In this document: positions 43,056 through 51,969 of the stretch, one piece after another | Layout: every line of letters starts with the position of its first letter | How positions within the stretch are numbered: the first letter of the stretch is position 1 | NCBI GenBank assembly: GCA_040905145.1 | Contig: JBBDSC010000155.1 | Location: forward strand, 1-64,000 | Length of the DNA stretch: 64,000 nt | DNA from: DATGMS01 sp040905145 | GTDB taxonomy: Bacteria; Bacteroidota; Bacteroidia; Cytophagales; Cyclobacteriaceae | Direction: 5' to 3' | The notes under the pieces: model-generated | The model's input: the letters and a program-made list of their open reading frames with translations, nothing else | Told to the model about the DNA's origin: nothing | Database searches by the model: none | Translations under genes and position numbers: made by a program

Positions 43056-44717
43056 TTAAACCGATTGATTTTTTTTGACCCTGCCCTTTTCTTTTATAGC
43101 AGTGGTATATTTTTTCAGTTCTTCTTTTACCTTGGGGAACAAAAAGATCAGCCCTATCATGTTGGGAAAAACCAAAGCTAAAATCATGGCATCGGAGAAT
43201 TTGACAACAGCATTGAGCGTTGTGGAGGCCCCGATGACAATAAAAAAAAGGAACAGCAATTTGTAGGTCAAGTCTGCTGTCTTACTTCTTCCAAAGAGGT
43301 ATTTCCAGGATTGAAGTCCATAATAAGACCAGGAAATCATGGTTGAAAACGCAAACAAAATAATCCCTATTGTTAACGCATAAGAGAAATGGGGAATTGC
43401 AGCATCATAGGCCAGGGTTGTCAATTCTACACCGCCCACACTGGAACTTTCATTGTGCAGGATCACATTACCTGCTCCATCCCCTCCATATTTGAAAATG
43501 CTTTCAGTACTCTGTAAGTCACCGTCAATATTGAAGAAGATGATCACCAGTGCCGTCATGGTGCAGATCACGACGGTGTCTATGAATGGCTCAAGAAGGG
43601 CGACAACACCCTCACTGGCAGGGAACTTTGTCCTCACTGCCGCATGTGCAATGGAGGCGGATCCTGTACCGGCCTCATTCGAGAAAGCCGCTCTTTGAAA
43701 ACCAACAATGATTACCCCCATAATACCCCCCAATCCTGCGCCCGGAGTAAACGCACCTTCTATTATTAAAGCAAAAGCATCGTCAATGTATTCATAGTGG
43801 CTCCCTATAATGACCAATGAGGAAATTACATAAAGGGCCGCCATAAAGGGGACAATTTTTTCTGTGATAGTCGCTATCCTTTTAATTCCACCAATAATCA
43901 CTATGGCCACCAATAAAGCAAGGCATAAACCTATCCAAAAACCTCCTGTCTGGAAGTTTATTCCCAAGAGGTTTGAAAGCTGAGAAGCCGCCTGGTTGGA
44001 TTGAAAGGCATTCCCTCCACCGAAGGAGGCACCTACACAAAGAACCGCAAAAAGACCTCCCAGAAACTTCCCGAACTTTGCGTAGTTCAGCTCTTTAAAC
44101 CCTTTGGAAAGGTAATACATTGGTCCCCCATGTACCGTACCATCAGCTTCGATATCCCTGTATTTTACTCCTAGCGTACATTCTACGAATTTTGAGCTCA
44201 TCCCCAGGATTCCACAAACAATCATCCAAAATGTAGCGCCGGGCCCACCTATGGCAATAGCTATCGCAACTCCAGCAATATTGCCCAGACCTACAGTACC
44301 TGACACAGCCGTGGCCAATGCCTGAAAATGACTCACTTCCCCTTTCTGACTTTCGTCTCTAATAGTATTGGGTATATCTTCCCCCTCTGGAATTTCCTCT
44401 TCACCCTCATGTTCCAAAGCATCATATTTCCCCCGAACAGTATTAATAGCCATGGGAAATTTCGAAATCCCCGGAAACCAAAAATAAAAGGTAAAAAAGG
44501 TGGCACCTGCAATAAGCAAAATCAGAACGATGGGTATCCCATACCCCTCAATGGGAATGGTAGAAAACACCAATTGCTCCCAGGAATCCGCAATGGGCTG
44601 GAAGGACTGGTCTATTTTTTGTCCCACACTTAGTTCTTCGGACTCTCCTTGAGCAAAATTCAATATGGGGGAAAAAAGTAACAGGAAAAAAAGGAGGATT
44701 CTATTCAAATTGAGCAA
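43056..44717 (-). CDS. Alanine/glycine:cation symporter (AGCS family)
   Basis: A 553-residue inner-membrane transporter that imports alanine or glycine with Na+ or H+. It has about eleven helices and clear family motifs: GTVGLGNIAGVAIAIAIGGP, FWMIVCGILGMSSKFVEC, FSNEAGTGSASIAHAA and SWSYYGLQSWKYLFG. A signal-like N-terminus (MLNLNRILLFFLLLF) precedes the first transporter helix. The start is a TTG, with no ATG in a suitable place upstream. It is a single-gene unit, convergent with the bactofilin gene. Confidence 0.92.
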   Translation of the reverse strand: MLNLNRILLFFLLLFSPILNFAQGESEELSVGQKIDQSFQPIADSWEQLVFSTIPIEGYGIPIVLILLIAGATFFTFYFWFPGISKFPMAINTVRGKYDALEHEGEEEIPEGEDIPNTIRDESQKGEVSHFQALATAVSGTVGLGNIAGVAIAIAIGGPGATFWMIVCGILGMSSKFVECTLGVKYRDIEADGTVHGGPMYYLSKGFKELNYAKFGKFLGGLFAVLCVGASFGGGNAFQSNQAASQLSNLLGINFQTGGFWIGLCLALLVAIVIIGGIKRIATITEKIVPFMAALYVISSLVIIGSHYEYIDDAFALIIEGAFTPGAGLGGIMGVIIVGFQRAAFSNEAGTGSASIAHAAVRTKFPASEGVVALLEPFIDTVVICTMTALVIIFFNIDGDLQSTESIFKYGGDGAGNVILHNESSSVGGVELTTLAYDAAIPHFSYALTIGIILFAFSTMISWSYYGLQSWKYLFGRSKTADLTYKLLFLFFIVIGASTTLNAVVKFSDAMILALVFPNMIGLIFLFPKVKEELKKYTTAIKEKGRVKKNQSV

Positions 44718-44773
44718 GATGTTTGGGGATTTATTTATTTAAGAAGGCCTTAATAGCACGATTTTATAAATTC

Positions 44774-45712
44774 TCAGGCTAAATTAACCTGTTTTGATAG
44801 AATAGCAATTCCCTCTATAAAACTCCTAGGCTGGTAATTCAATGCATTCACCGCTTTATCAATGATAAATCCTGTTTTCAAGGGCCTTTTAGCCGTTTGT
44901 GTAAAAGTTAAAGAATCAGCTTTTTTAATTTTAGCCTTATTTAAGTTGAAAAAATCGGCGGTCTGAATGGCCATGTCATAGGGGGTCAGAAAATCCTTAC
45001 CGGAAATGTTGAATACACCTGTAGCTTTTTTTTCAGCTATCAAAATACAGCCTTCAGCAAGATCTTCTGCCAAGGTTGGGGTTCTAAATTGATCATCCAC
45101 CAAATTGAGTTCTTTTCCGTTTTCCAAAGCATTTTTCACCCAAAGAACAATATTAGACCTGCTCATATCGTATGAAATGCCATACACCAAGCCTGTCCTT
45201 ATAATTGTCCAGTCAATAGATGACTGTTGAATGATTTTTTCGGAATCAAGTTTTGTCTCCCCATAATAATTTATAGGGTTAGGGGCAGCATCTTCCGCAT
45301 AAGGCCCTTCCTTCCCATCAAAAATAAAATCTGTAGAAAGGTGAATAAGGTGGCTCTGTATTTTCTCGCAGGCATCAACTAAATAAGAAACGGCCCTTAC
45401 ATTTTGCTCATAACAGTTTTCCCTTTCTGTTTCACATTGATCCACGTTCGTCATGGAGGCACAGTGAACAGCTACTTGAGGCTTATATTTTGAGAAAACA
45501 TCCTCTACTTGTTGGGGATCGGCTATATCCATTTGAACGTAGGTATAGCCTTTCCAATCTTTAGGCAATCGGCAATTTCCCCTCCCTGTAGCCAGTATCC
45601 CGAAATTATTTTTTTCCAACAAACGGGCCACTACCTTTTGGCCCAATAGCCCATTGGCTCCTGTGATCAGGAGGGAGGGCTTATTTATTTTTTCCTGGGT
45701 ATTCATAACCAT
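44774..45712 (-). CDS. RmlD-like NAD(P)-dependent sugar reductase (extended SDR)
   Basis: A 312-residue extended short-chain dehydrogenase. The Rossmann motif is LITGANGLLGQKV, the catalytic Tyr-Lys pair is in YYGETKLDSEKII, and VYGISYDMSRSN with FRTPTLAEDLAEGC fits dTDP-4-dehydrorhamnose reductases (RmlD_sub_bind). The substrate is not certain, since no other rhamnose genes are nearby. The gene overlaps the cyclophilin gene by about 30 bases and is the last of a six-gene run. Confidence 0.82.
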   Translation of the reverse strand: MVMNTQEKINKPSLLITGANGLLGQKVVARLLEKNNFGILATGRGNCRLPKDWKGYTYVQMDIADPQQVEDVFSKYKPQVAVHCASMTNVDQCETERENCYEQNVRAVSYLVDACEKIQSHLIHLSTDFIFDGKEGPYAEDAAPNPINYYGETKLDSEKIIQQSSIDWTIIRTGLVYGISYDMSRSNIVLWVKNALENGKELNLVDDQFRTPTLAEDLAEGCILIAEKKATGVFNISGKDFLTPYDMAIQTADFFNLNKAKIKKADSLTFTQTAKRPLKTGFIIDKAVNALNYQPRSFIEGIAILSKQVNLA

Positions 45713-46526
45713 AAACCTCCGTTATTTCTTTTTTTGGCAATTCCTCCACGGATACCTTCATGTATACAGGTACTGTGGGCTTATCCTGAGCAGTAGTTTC
45801 TTCGGCTGCTATCTTATCAATCACATCTATTCCTCGGATCACTTTTCCAAATACCGTATATTCATCATCCAAATGGGGAATGCCCCCAATAGTGGTGTAG
45901 GCTTCCATTTGTTGTGGCCTAATCTTTTTATCCAAATTGACATTAAAAAAGCTTTCCATTTCATCCTTTTCACTTAGCATCAGCTTACTTATTCCGTCAA
46001 TATCCCCTTCTTCATGTAATTGTGTGTATTGTTCCCTCACCGGCTCGTTACTTTCCAATTGCAAAAATTTCATAAATATCTCCTGAAGACGTCTTATGTC
46101 CGTGGTTAATTCCAGTGGATCATATACCCTGCCTTGCACGATATAAAATTGAGAACCACTTGACCTTTTTTCCGGATTGATACCATCTCCTTGTCTTGCT
46201 GCGGCAATACTCCCCTTTTCATGAATAAAACCCTCATTAAATTCAGCAGGGATCGTGTGCCATTCTTCTTGAGGCAAATTTTCCTTTTCGAAGACATCGC
46301 CACCCTGAATCATAAAATCTTCTATCACCCTATGGAATTGAGTAGAATCATATCTTCCACTCTCTGCCAATTTGATGAAGTTATCCTTATGGGCGGGGGC
46401 TTCATCATAAAGTATGGCAAATATTTTACCATGTTTGGTTTCGAAGGTGATCAGATGATCTTTCTCTGTCGCACAAGCGAAGAATATGCCTACGGTAAAA
46501 AATAGCAGTACGTTTTTATTTTTCAT
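45681..46526 (-). CDS. Cyclophilin-type peptidyl-prolyl isomerase, lipoprotein
   Basis: A 281-residue protein with a signal and possible lipobox (FFACA, Cys near residue 18). The cyclophilin domain has FHRVIEDFMIQGGD, GSIAAARQGDGINPEKRSSG with SQFYIVQG, and YTVFGKVIRGIDVIDKIA. A helical insert of about 65 residues (roughly 150-215) breaks the fold between SQFYIVQG and the last strands, as seen in some Bacteroidota cyclophilins. It overlaps hemC by 11 bases. Confidence 0.88.
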   Translation of the reverse strand: MKNKNVLLFFTVGIFFACATEKDHLITFETKHGKIFAILYDEAPAHKDNFIKLAESGRYDSTQFHRVIEDFMIQGGDVFEKENLPQEEWHTIPAEFNEGFIHEKGSIAAARQGDGINPEKRSSGSQFYIVQGRVYDPLELTTDIRRLQEIFMKFLQLESNEPVREQYTQLHEEGDIDGISKLMLSEKDEMESFFNVNLDKKIRPQQMEAYTTIGGIPHLDDEYTVFGKVIRGIDVIDKIAAEETTAQDKPTVPVYMKVSVEELPKKEITEVYGYEYPGKNK

Positions 46527-47460
46527 TTTTAATTATTGTTTTTTTTATTTCTTTAAGAATGCTGCCGCCACCGGAGTTCAGTACTTTTTGGGCAAGTTGC
46601 TTTCCCAGTTCTTCGGCGTTTTCAAAATCCCCTTGCACCTCATGAGTGATTTTTTCAGTTCCATCGAGACTTACAATACCTCCTTTTAGAAAAAGTTTTT
46701 GCTCCTTAATGGTGGCCAAGGCATAGACTGGAATGCTACATCCGCCTTCCAGGATTTTGAGGTAACTTCTTTCTGCCACCAAACGATAGCCTGTTTCTAC
46801 ATGATGGGCAGCGTCTATGATTTTCCCCCTGATCTCCGGATCAAGTGTAGTGGACGTTTCTACGGCTATACTACCCTGCCCTACAGCGGGGATAAATTCA
46901 TTCAGGGAAAGTTCATGTCTGATCAGGTGGTCGTATTCCATCCGGTGAGCACCTGCATAAGCCAAAAGTAGGGCATCACAAACCCCACTTTCCATTTTGG
47001 CTATCCTTGTTTGGAGATTGCCCCTAACTTCTACGGTTTTGATATGGGGATAAAAATGTTTTAAAGTCGCTATTCTTCTTGTAGAGGATGTTCCCAACAC
47101 TAGTGGAATATTCGGGTTTTTATACTCTATTTTAGAGTGGTGACTTAATATGATGTCATTTTCTTTTTCCCTTTGCGTAAAAACGATGATCTCAAAACCT
47201 TCCGGTAAGGCAGATTGCATGTCTTTGGCACTATGGACCGCAATATCTATAGTACCCGCCATCAATTGATCCTCCAATTCTTCCGTAAACACTCCTTTGC
47301 TCCCTATTTTAGCAATGGACACATCAAGGATTTTGTCCCCTTTGGTGTCAATGATGACAATTTCACTTTCAAGTCCTTTTGCCTGTAGAAGCCCTGCAAC
47401 ATGATGCGCTTGATAAAGTGCCAATTTGCTTCCCCTGGTTCCTATCCTTATTGGCTTCAT
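46516..47460 (-). CDS. hemC: Hydroxymethylbilane synthase (porphobilinogen deaminase)
   Basis: HemC joins four porphobilinogen units in heme synthesis. The 314 residues show IRIGTRGSKLALYQAHHVAG at the start, AVHSAKDMQSALPEGF, VLGTSSTRRIATLKHFYP and LEGGCSIPVYALA, whose Cys holds the dipyrromethane cofactor. It overlaps rimK by one base and the cyclophilin gene by 11, so it lies within an operon that has no other heme gene. Confidence 0.95.
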   Translation of the reverse strand: MKPIRIGTRGSKLALYQAHHVAGLLQAKGLESEIVIIDTKGDKILDVSIAKIGSKGVFTEELEDQLMAGTIDIAVHSAKDMQSALPEGFEIIVFTQREKENDIILSHHSKIEYKNPNIPLVLGTSSTRRIATLKHFYPHIKTVEVRGNLQTRIAKMESGVCDALLLAYAGAHRMEYDHLIRHELSLNEFIPAVGQGSIAVETSTTLDPEIRGKIIDAAHHVETGYRLVAERSYLKILEGGCSIPVYALATIKEQKLFLKGGIVSLDGTEKITHEVQGDFENAEELGKQLAQKVLNSGGGSILKEIKKTIIKNEK

Positions 47461-48368
47461 TATTCTTTTATCTTTCGTTTCAATATTTTCTTGTTAACGG
47501 ATTCTTCAATAAACTCAACTATTTTAGCTGCAATATTAATTCCGGTTGCTTTTTCTATGCCTTCCAACCCCGGGGAACTGTTAACCTCCAAAATCAGGGG
47601 CCCCCTTGCTGATTGTAGCATATCTACACCTGCTATATCCAAGCCCAAGGCCTTTGCTGCGTTAAGTGCGGCAATCTTCTCAGCCCGGCTGAGTTTGATC
47701 ACTTCTGCTTTCCCTCCACGGTGAAGGTTTGAACGGAATTCGCCATCAGCACCTTGACGCTTCATGGCACCGACCACTTTTCCATTGACGATAAAGGCCC
47801 TGATATCAGCCCCTTTTGCTTCTTTGATAAATTCCTGAACAATTATTCTGGCCTTTAATCCGTGAAAAGCTTCAATAACCGATTGCCCTGCTTTTTTGGT
47901 TTCTGCCAGTACCACCCCCAATCCTTGGGTCCCTTCCAAGAGCTTAATGATCAGAGGTGCTCCACCCACGTGCTCCACAATCTGCTTTTCCCCCCCTTTT
48001 GAGAAATTTGTAAAAGCGGTTTTGGGCATGCCCAGACCTTCCCGGGACAAGATTTGCAGGCTCCTTAATTTGTCCCTGCTCCGAACAATGCCTTGTGACT
48101 CCACCGCGGAGAATACCCCCATTAATTCAAATTGCCTAACAACCGCCGTTCCATAAAACGTTACAGAAGCGCCAATTCGAGGGATGATGGCATCAATATC
48201 CAATAATTTTTCCCCTTTGTAAATAATAGAAGGACCTTCCTGCTCTATGATGAGATCACATAAAGAGTGGTCAATAATAACAGCTTCATGCCCAGCTTCC
48301 TCGATGGTACGGAATAACCTTTTTGTGGAATAAAGGTGAGAGTTTCGGGACAAAACGGCAATTTTCAT
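47460..48368 (-). CDS. rimK: RimK-type ATP-grasp alpha-L-glutamate ligase
   Basis: A 302-residue ATP-grasp ligase. It has the N-terminal RimK domain (MKIAVLSRNSHLYSTKRLF), PRIGASVTFYGTAVVRQFE, PLIIKLLEGTQGLGVVLAE (ATP-binding loop), RAFIVNGKVVGAMKRQ and LILEVNSSPGLEGIEKATG (metal-binding Glu/Asn). RimK adds glutamates to the C-terminus of ribosomal protein S6 in Escherichia coli; the target here is inferred. It overlaps the DTGA protease gene by 4 bases, a common partner. Confidence 0.92.
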   Translation of the reverse strand: MKIAVLSRNSHLYSTKRLFRTIEEAGHEAVIIDHSLCDLIIEQEGPSIIYKGEKLLDIDAIIPRIGASVTFYGTAVVRQFELMGVFSAVESQGIVRSRDKLRSLQILSREGLGMPKTAFTNFSKGGEKQIVEHVGGAPLIIKLLEGTQGLGVVLAETKKAGQSVIEAFHGLKARIIVQEFIKEAKGADIRAFIVNGKVVGAMKRQGADGEFRSNLHRGGKAEVIKLSRAEKIAALNAAKALGLDIAGVDMLQSARGPLILEVNSSPGLEGIEKATGINIAAKIVEFIEESVNKKILKRKIKE

Positions 48369-48805
48369 TTTTTTGCTTTTTTATAGCTGCTGGCTAGATT
48401 AACATAATCTACATCAATTAAAAATCTTCCTTTAAGCATTTTTCTGCCCAGAAGAATCGGGTTTTTCATTTTTGATCGGTTGGACAGGGTAAACTCCCCC
48501 TCGAAATCCTTTCCAAACATGGTGACTTTTGTGCTCACTTTGTACCGTGTTTCCACATGTCCAAAGGAATTCTTCACTTTCTTTTGCAAGAAGTGCTGGG
48601 TGCTGAGAATTTGGTTTTTGAAATGTTTGTGAGAAGGCGACAAAAGAACAAATTCAAGTATTCTTTTTCCGCCAACCATTTTTACTTTTGCATATTCACA
48701 ATGTATAGCACTAGTATAAGCACCTGTATCTACTTTGGCTGATATCATTGAAAATCCCCATTCACTCAGCGTTATTTTTTCCTTTCTACCGATGACCTCT
48801 TTCAT
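48365..48805 (-). CDS. RimK-associated protease-like protein with DTGA motif (PF05618 type)
   Basis: A 146-residue protein of the family labelled ATP-dependent zinc protease / RimK-LysX-like. The central motif is AKVDTGAYTSAIH (Asp26), followed by a second half with GKDFEGEFTLSNRSKMKNP and LLGRKMLKGRFLIDV. DTGA with hydrophobic flanks looks like the active site of retropepsin-type aspartic proteases, so an aspartic mechanism is at least as likely as a zinc one. It overlaps both holB and rimK by 4 bases. Confidence 0.82.
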   Translation of the reverse strand: MKEVIGRKEKITLSEWGFSMISAKVDTGAYTSAIHCEYAKVKMVGGKRILEFVLLSPSHKHFKNQILSTQHFLQKKVKNSFGHVETRYKVSTKVTMFGKDFEGEFTLSNRSKMKNPILLGRKMLKGRFLIDVDYVNLASSYKKAKK

Positions 48806-49947
48806 GCATTTTCCTTTTTCCTGAGTATTCTTGCCACATTGAAGGAAAGATCAGCAAAAAGGATCTTGGAGTTGGCATTTCTTTCCAAATGATAATGAGC
48901 ATCATTTAAAATTTGATATAAAGAAATAATTTTTTCTTCTGTCAATACATTTTTCCCAAATTTCTCGATAAACTCCCTATCCGAAGAAGCTGTCCGCATC
49001 AAGGTATCAAGTTGACTCTTTTTCAACAAACTTTCCCTCAAGGTATTCAATCCGGTAAGTAAAAGCGTTTTTTGTGCCTCCTTATCTTCCTCGCTAAATG
49101 CATCAGCCAGTGAAACAATCCCATTGGTGTTAAGATCATAGCAATTTATCATCCAAGACCTGAATCTGGATGTGTTTTTATCCAGTACCTGTTCTATTAA
49201 CCGATAGGCTTCCCGCATACTGCCATCCGCCAATGGAGCTATTTGCTGAGCAGCTTCATTTGAACAAAGACCCTCTGAGACTAAATGCTCTTTAATTTCT
49301 TCATCAGTGAATCCCCTCACCAGGATTTTCTGGGTCCTGGAAAGAATGGTATTCAAAAGTTTATCCGGTTGATGAGCCACTAGTAAGAACAGGGTTTTTT
49401 CAGGTGGCTCTTCCAATACTTTTAACATGGCATTGGCAGCAGCAGGGTGCATCAATTCCGGTGACCATATCACCATGACCTTGTACCCCCCCTCGAATGC
49501 CTTCAGGGAAAGTGTTTTGATGATGAGTTTGGATGCTGCTTTGGAAATGTTCAATTGCTTTTTGAAGCCAGTATGGACAATCCAATCCTGCAAATTTCCA
49601 TAGGGGGTTTGAAGGGCAAATGACCGCCAGGGAATCAAAATATTATTGCTTTTCCTGTCTTCTTCATTCTCTTCCTCCTTAATGACATTGCTGGGTATCG
49701 GAAAGGTAAAGCCTACATCTGGATGGATAAGTTTAGCCATCTTCTGACAGGAGCCGCATTTTCCACAAGCGTCGCTTTCCCCTTGGTCCCCGCAATTTAC
49801 ATAAGTGGCCAAAGCCAAAGCCATTTTTAGACTAGCTGAGCCATCAGGGCCATGAAGGAGCAGTGCATGCGCCAGATGGTTATTACGGATGGCCTTAATT
49901 AACTTTTCCTTGATTTCGGCCAATCCAGGAATGGATGAAAACAGCAT
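48802..49947 (-). CDS. holB: DNA polymerase III delta-prime subunit
   Basis: Clamp-loader subunit of about 381 residues. It has LFSSIPGLAEIKEKLIKAIR at the start, a P-loop region LLHGPDGSASLKMALALA in which the usual GKT is lost (expected for delta-prime), a Cys4 zinc module (CGDQGESDACGKCGSC) and an SRC-like region (NTILSRTQKILV). MKVLEEPPEKTLFLLVAH is the sensor region. The ATG at 49947 is chosen over a TTG three codons upstream. It is the first gene of the run that ends with the RmlD-like gene. Confidence 0.88.
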   Translation of the reverse strand: MLFSSIPGLAEIKEKLIKAIRNNHLAHALLLHGPDGSASLKMALALATYVNCGDQGESDACGKCGSCQKMAKLIHPDVGFTFPIPSNVIKEEENEEDRKSNNILIPWRSFALQTPYGNLQDWIVHTGFKKQLNISKAASKLIIKTLSLKAFEGGYKVMVIWSPELMHPAAANAMLKVLEEPPEKTLFLLVAHQPDKLLNTILSRTQKILVRGFTDEEIKEHLVSEGLCSNEAAQQIAPLADGSMREAYRLIEQVLDKNTSRFRSWMINCYDLNTNGIVSLADAFSEEDKEAQKTLLLTGLNTLRESLLKKSQLDTLMRTASSDREFIEKFGKNVLTEEKIISLYQILNDAHYHLERNANSKILFADLSFNVARILRKKENA

Positions 49948-50042
49948 ATTTCTCAATTATATCATTAATGTGTCAAGTCCTGAATTTAGTTGACACTTCT
50001 TTTCACTATTTATTTTCCCTAGGCAAACCTGAATCCCTCTTT

Positions 50043-50072
50043 TTACCTTGTACTTGATACCTCGTACTTTTG
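50043..50072. repeat. Dispersed TAC-rich intergenic repeat unit
   Basis: TACCTTGTACTTGATACCTC and the next bases are close to the reverse complement of the unit at 6025-6059 (AAAAGTACTAAGTATAAGG...). The surrounding 210-base gap before holB has no other feature. Confidence 0.45.
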
Positions 50073-50166
50073 AGTTTATGGGTTTATGAGTGGATAAGTT
50101 TGCTTCGCCAGATCCAAACTACTCCACTTTTCAACTATTCAATTCCTTTGGTACGCAGAAGTATTC

Positions 50167-51357
50167 CTACTCCCATATCCGATAGGCTTGGGTCAGGTCA
50201 AAAACTTTTTGGAGAATGTTTTTTTCCAGCGCATCGAAATTGAAGCCCCTGCGTCCCATTACCACAGAAGCTGTTTCCTCAAACTTTCGGAACTGAAAAG
50301 TGCTGAAACCTGAGGAACCGCCCCAAGCGAAAGAAGGAATAAAATTCCTTGGAAAGCCGGCCCCAAAGATATTGGCCCCAACTCCAGCCACTGTCCCTGT
50401 GTTAAACATAGTGTTGATCCCACATTTTGAGTGGTCCCCCATCATTAAACCACAAAATTGAAGACCAGTATCTATATATCCCCCTTTGATATAATCCCAG
50501 ACCTTTATCGAGGCATAATTGTTTTTTAAATTTGAGATATTCGTGTCGGCACCAAAATTACACCATTCACCTATCACACTATTTCCCATAAACCCTTCGT
50601 GGCCTTTGTTGCTATAACCAAAAATGACAGAGTTGGATATTTCCCCACCTACTTTGGAATGGGGCCCAACAGTAGTGTCACCCCTTATCTTGGCCCCCAT
50701 ATTTACGGTGGACCCATCACAGAGTGCAAATGGGCCCCTTATCACTGCCCCTTCCTGAATCTGGGCATTTTTGCCAATATAGATGGGCCCATCTTCAGCG
50801 TTGAGTATAGCTGCCCGGATGGTAGCTCCTTCCTCTACGAATACTCCACTTTCATTATAAACAACAGTATGGGGATCATTGATCCCCATTGAATATCTTT
50901 TCGCTGTAATCAGTGCAAAATCCTTTCGCAGCTCCATGCCATTGTTCTGGAAAATGTGCCAGGTTTTATGGATCAGTGTAATTTCCCCTTCATATTTTAT
51001 AGGGTCCTTTTCTTTTGCCATCTCCACGGAAAATCTATTGGAATGTGCTATATGAATTGCGAGAAGGGTGTTTTCATGCCAAAGTGCCTGATGAGGTGCC
51101 AGCATTTCAATGGCCTCAAGTAGCCCTGGACTCGGGCAAAGGGCGCCATTGATAAACATAGCCGGAGCATCTTCAAAGCTGAATTTCTCCTTCAGGTAGT
51201 CCTGCGTATAATATCCCGCAGGTAACTTTAAATGCTTTTCCCACTTTTCCCTTATCTTTAAGATGCCTACTCTTATCTCAGCTACTGGGCGCGTAAAGGT
51301 AAAGGGAAGAAGAGCCCCCCTTAAAGCTGGGTCATCAAATAATATCACCTGATCCAT
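50167..51357 (-). CDS. GlmU-like sugar nucleotidyltransferase/acyltransferase family protein
   Basis: About 396 residues, with an unusual N-terminal domain (VILFDDPALRGALLPFTFTR, then PVAEIRVGILKIREKW) and a left-handed beta-helix of hexapeptide repeats at about 180-330 (GPIYIGKNAQIQEGAVIRGP, STVNMGAKIRGDTTVGPHSK). This pattern is the Bacteroidota protein often called a putative sugar nucleotidyltransferase of the GlmU family. Its real substrate is unknown. The ATG at 51357 is chosen, because the 11 codons upstream would fall within the rpmE2 terminator hairpin. Confidence 0.83.
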   Translation of the reverse strand: MDQVILFDDPALRGALLPFTFTRPVAEIRVGILKIREKWEKHLKLPAGYYTQDYLKEKFSFEDAPAMFINGALCPSPGLLEAIEMLAPHQALWHENTLLAIHIAHSNRFSVEMAKEKDPIKYEGEITLIHKTWHIFQNNGMELRKDFALITAKRYSMGINDPHTVVYNESGVFVEEGATIRAAILNAEDGPIYIGKNAQIQEGAVIRGPFALCDGSTVNMGAKIRGDTTVGPHSKVGGEISNSVIFGYSNKGHEGFMGNSVIGEWCNFGADTNISNLKNNYASIKVWDYIKGGYIDTGLQFCGLMMGDHSKCGINTMFNTGTVAGVGANIFGAGFPRNFIPSFAWGGSSGFSTFQFRKFEETASVVMGRRGFNFDALEKNILQKVFDLTQAYRIWE

Positions 51358-51370
51358 AATGCAAAAATAA

Positions 51371-51405
51371 AAAAGTCTCCCGGAAAACAACTTCCAAGAG
51401 ACTTT
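51371..51405 (-). terminator. Rho-independent terminator of rpmE2
   Basis: AAAGTCTC (51372-51379) pairs with GAGACTTT (51398-51405), and GGAA with TTCC inside. On the minus strand the stem runs into a T tract. It lies 24 bases after the rpmE2 stop and just upstream of the GlmU-like start. Confidence 0.78.
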
Positions 51406-51428
51406 ACTTCTAAAAACAAAAGAAACTA

Positions 51429-51674
51429 TTAATTCTTTTTATACCTTCTGTTGAATTTCTCCACTCTACCGGCGGTATCCAATAGCATTTTCTTACCTGT
51501 GTAGAAAGGATGGGAAGCAGAACTTACTTCCACTTTTACTAGAGGGTATTCTTTACCATCTTCCCAGGTGATTTTATCGTTACTTTCTACAGTGGATTTG
51601 GTTAAAAACTTATACTCACTGGAAGTGTCATAGAAAACCACTTCCCTATAGTTTGGATGAATATCTTTTTTCAT
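51429..51674 (-). CDS. rpmE2: 50S ribosomal protein L31 type B
   Basis: An 81-residue ribosomal protein. It begins MKKDIHPNYREVVFYDTSS and contains SNDKITWEDGKEYPLVKVEV and SHPFYTGKKMLLDTAGRVEK, FNRRY. This is the type B form without the zinc-binding cysteines of the type A protein. It is a single-gene unit with its own promoter and terminator. Confidence 0.95.
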   Translation of the reverse strand: MKKDIHPNYREVVFYDTSSEYKFLTKSTVESNDKITWEDGKEYPLVKVEVSSASHPFYTGKKMLLDTAGRVEKFNRRYKKN

Positions 51675-51718
51675 GGTGTTACTTATTATTGTTTGGCCAG
51701 CTTATTCAAATTGAGGCA

Positions 51719-51750
51719 CAAAGTTATTCTTTTTTATAAACCTCTCCAAA
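51719..51750 (-). promoter_or_regulatory. Promoter of rpmE2
   Basis: On the minus strand a TTTG (51750-51747) is followed after 20 bases by TAACTTTG (51726-51719). Both boxes and the spacing match the Bacteroidota sigma-A promoter (TTTG, 19-21 bases, TAnnTTTG). The rpmE2 start lies 44 bases downstream. This is the best promoter seen in the window. Confidence 0.65.
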
Positions 51751-51969
51751 TGTTTGTCAATGAAATAATTTTAGATTGCCCTTAATCCTTGCCTCCCGAG
51801 AAAATAAGGGGATAATAATAGATTTGTACCTTATGAGGAATGTTGCTTAATTTACGACTTATTGCGGCCGAAGATCACCATCTCCTATCTATATTGTCTT
51901 ATTTGCTTCTCTCTGTGAAGGATTATCAACTAAAGACACTTTCCTTTGATTAACTATAATCTAACTCAA

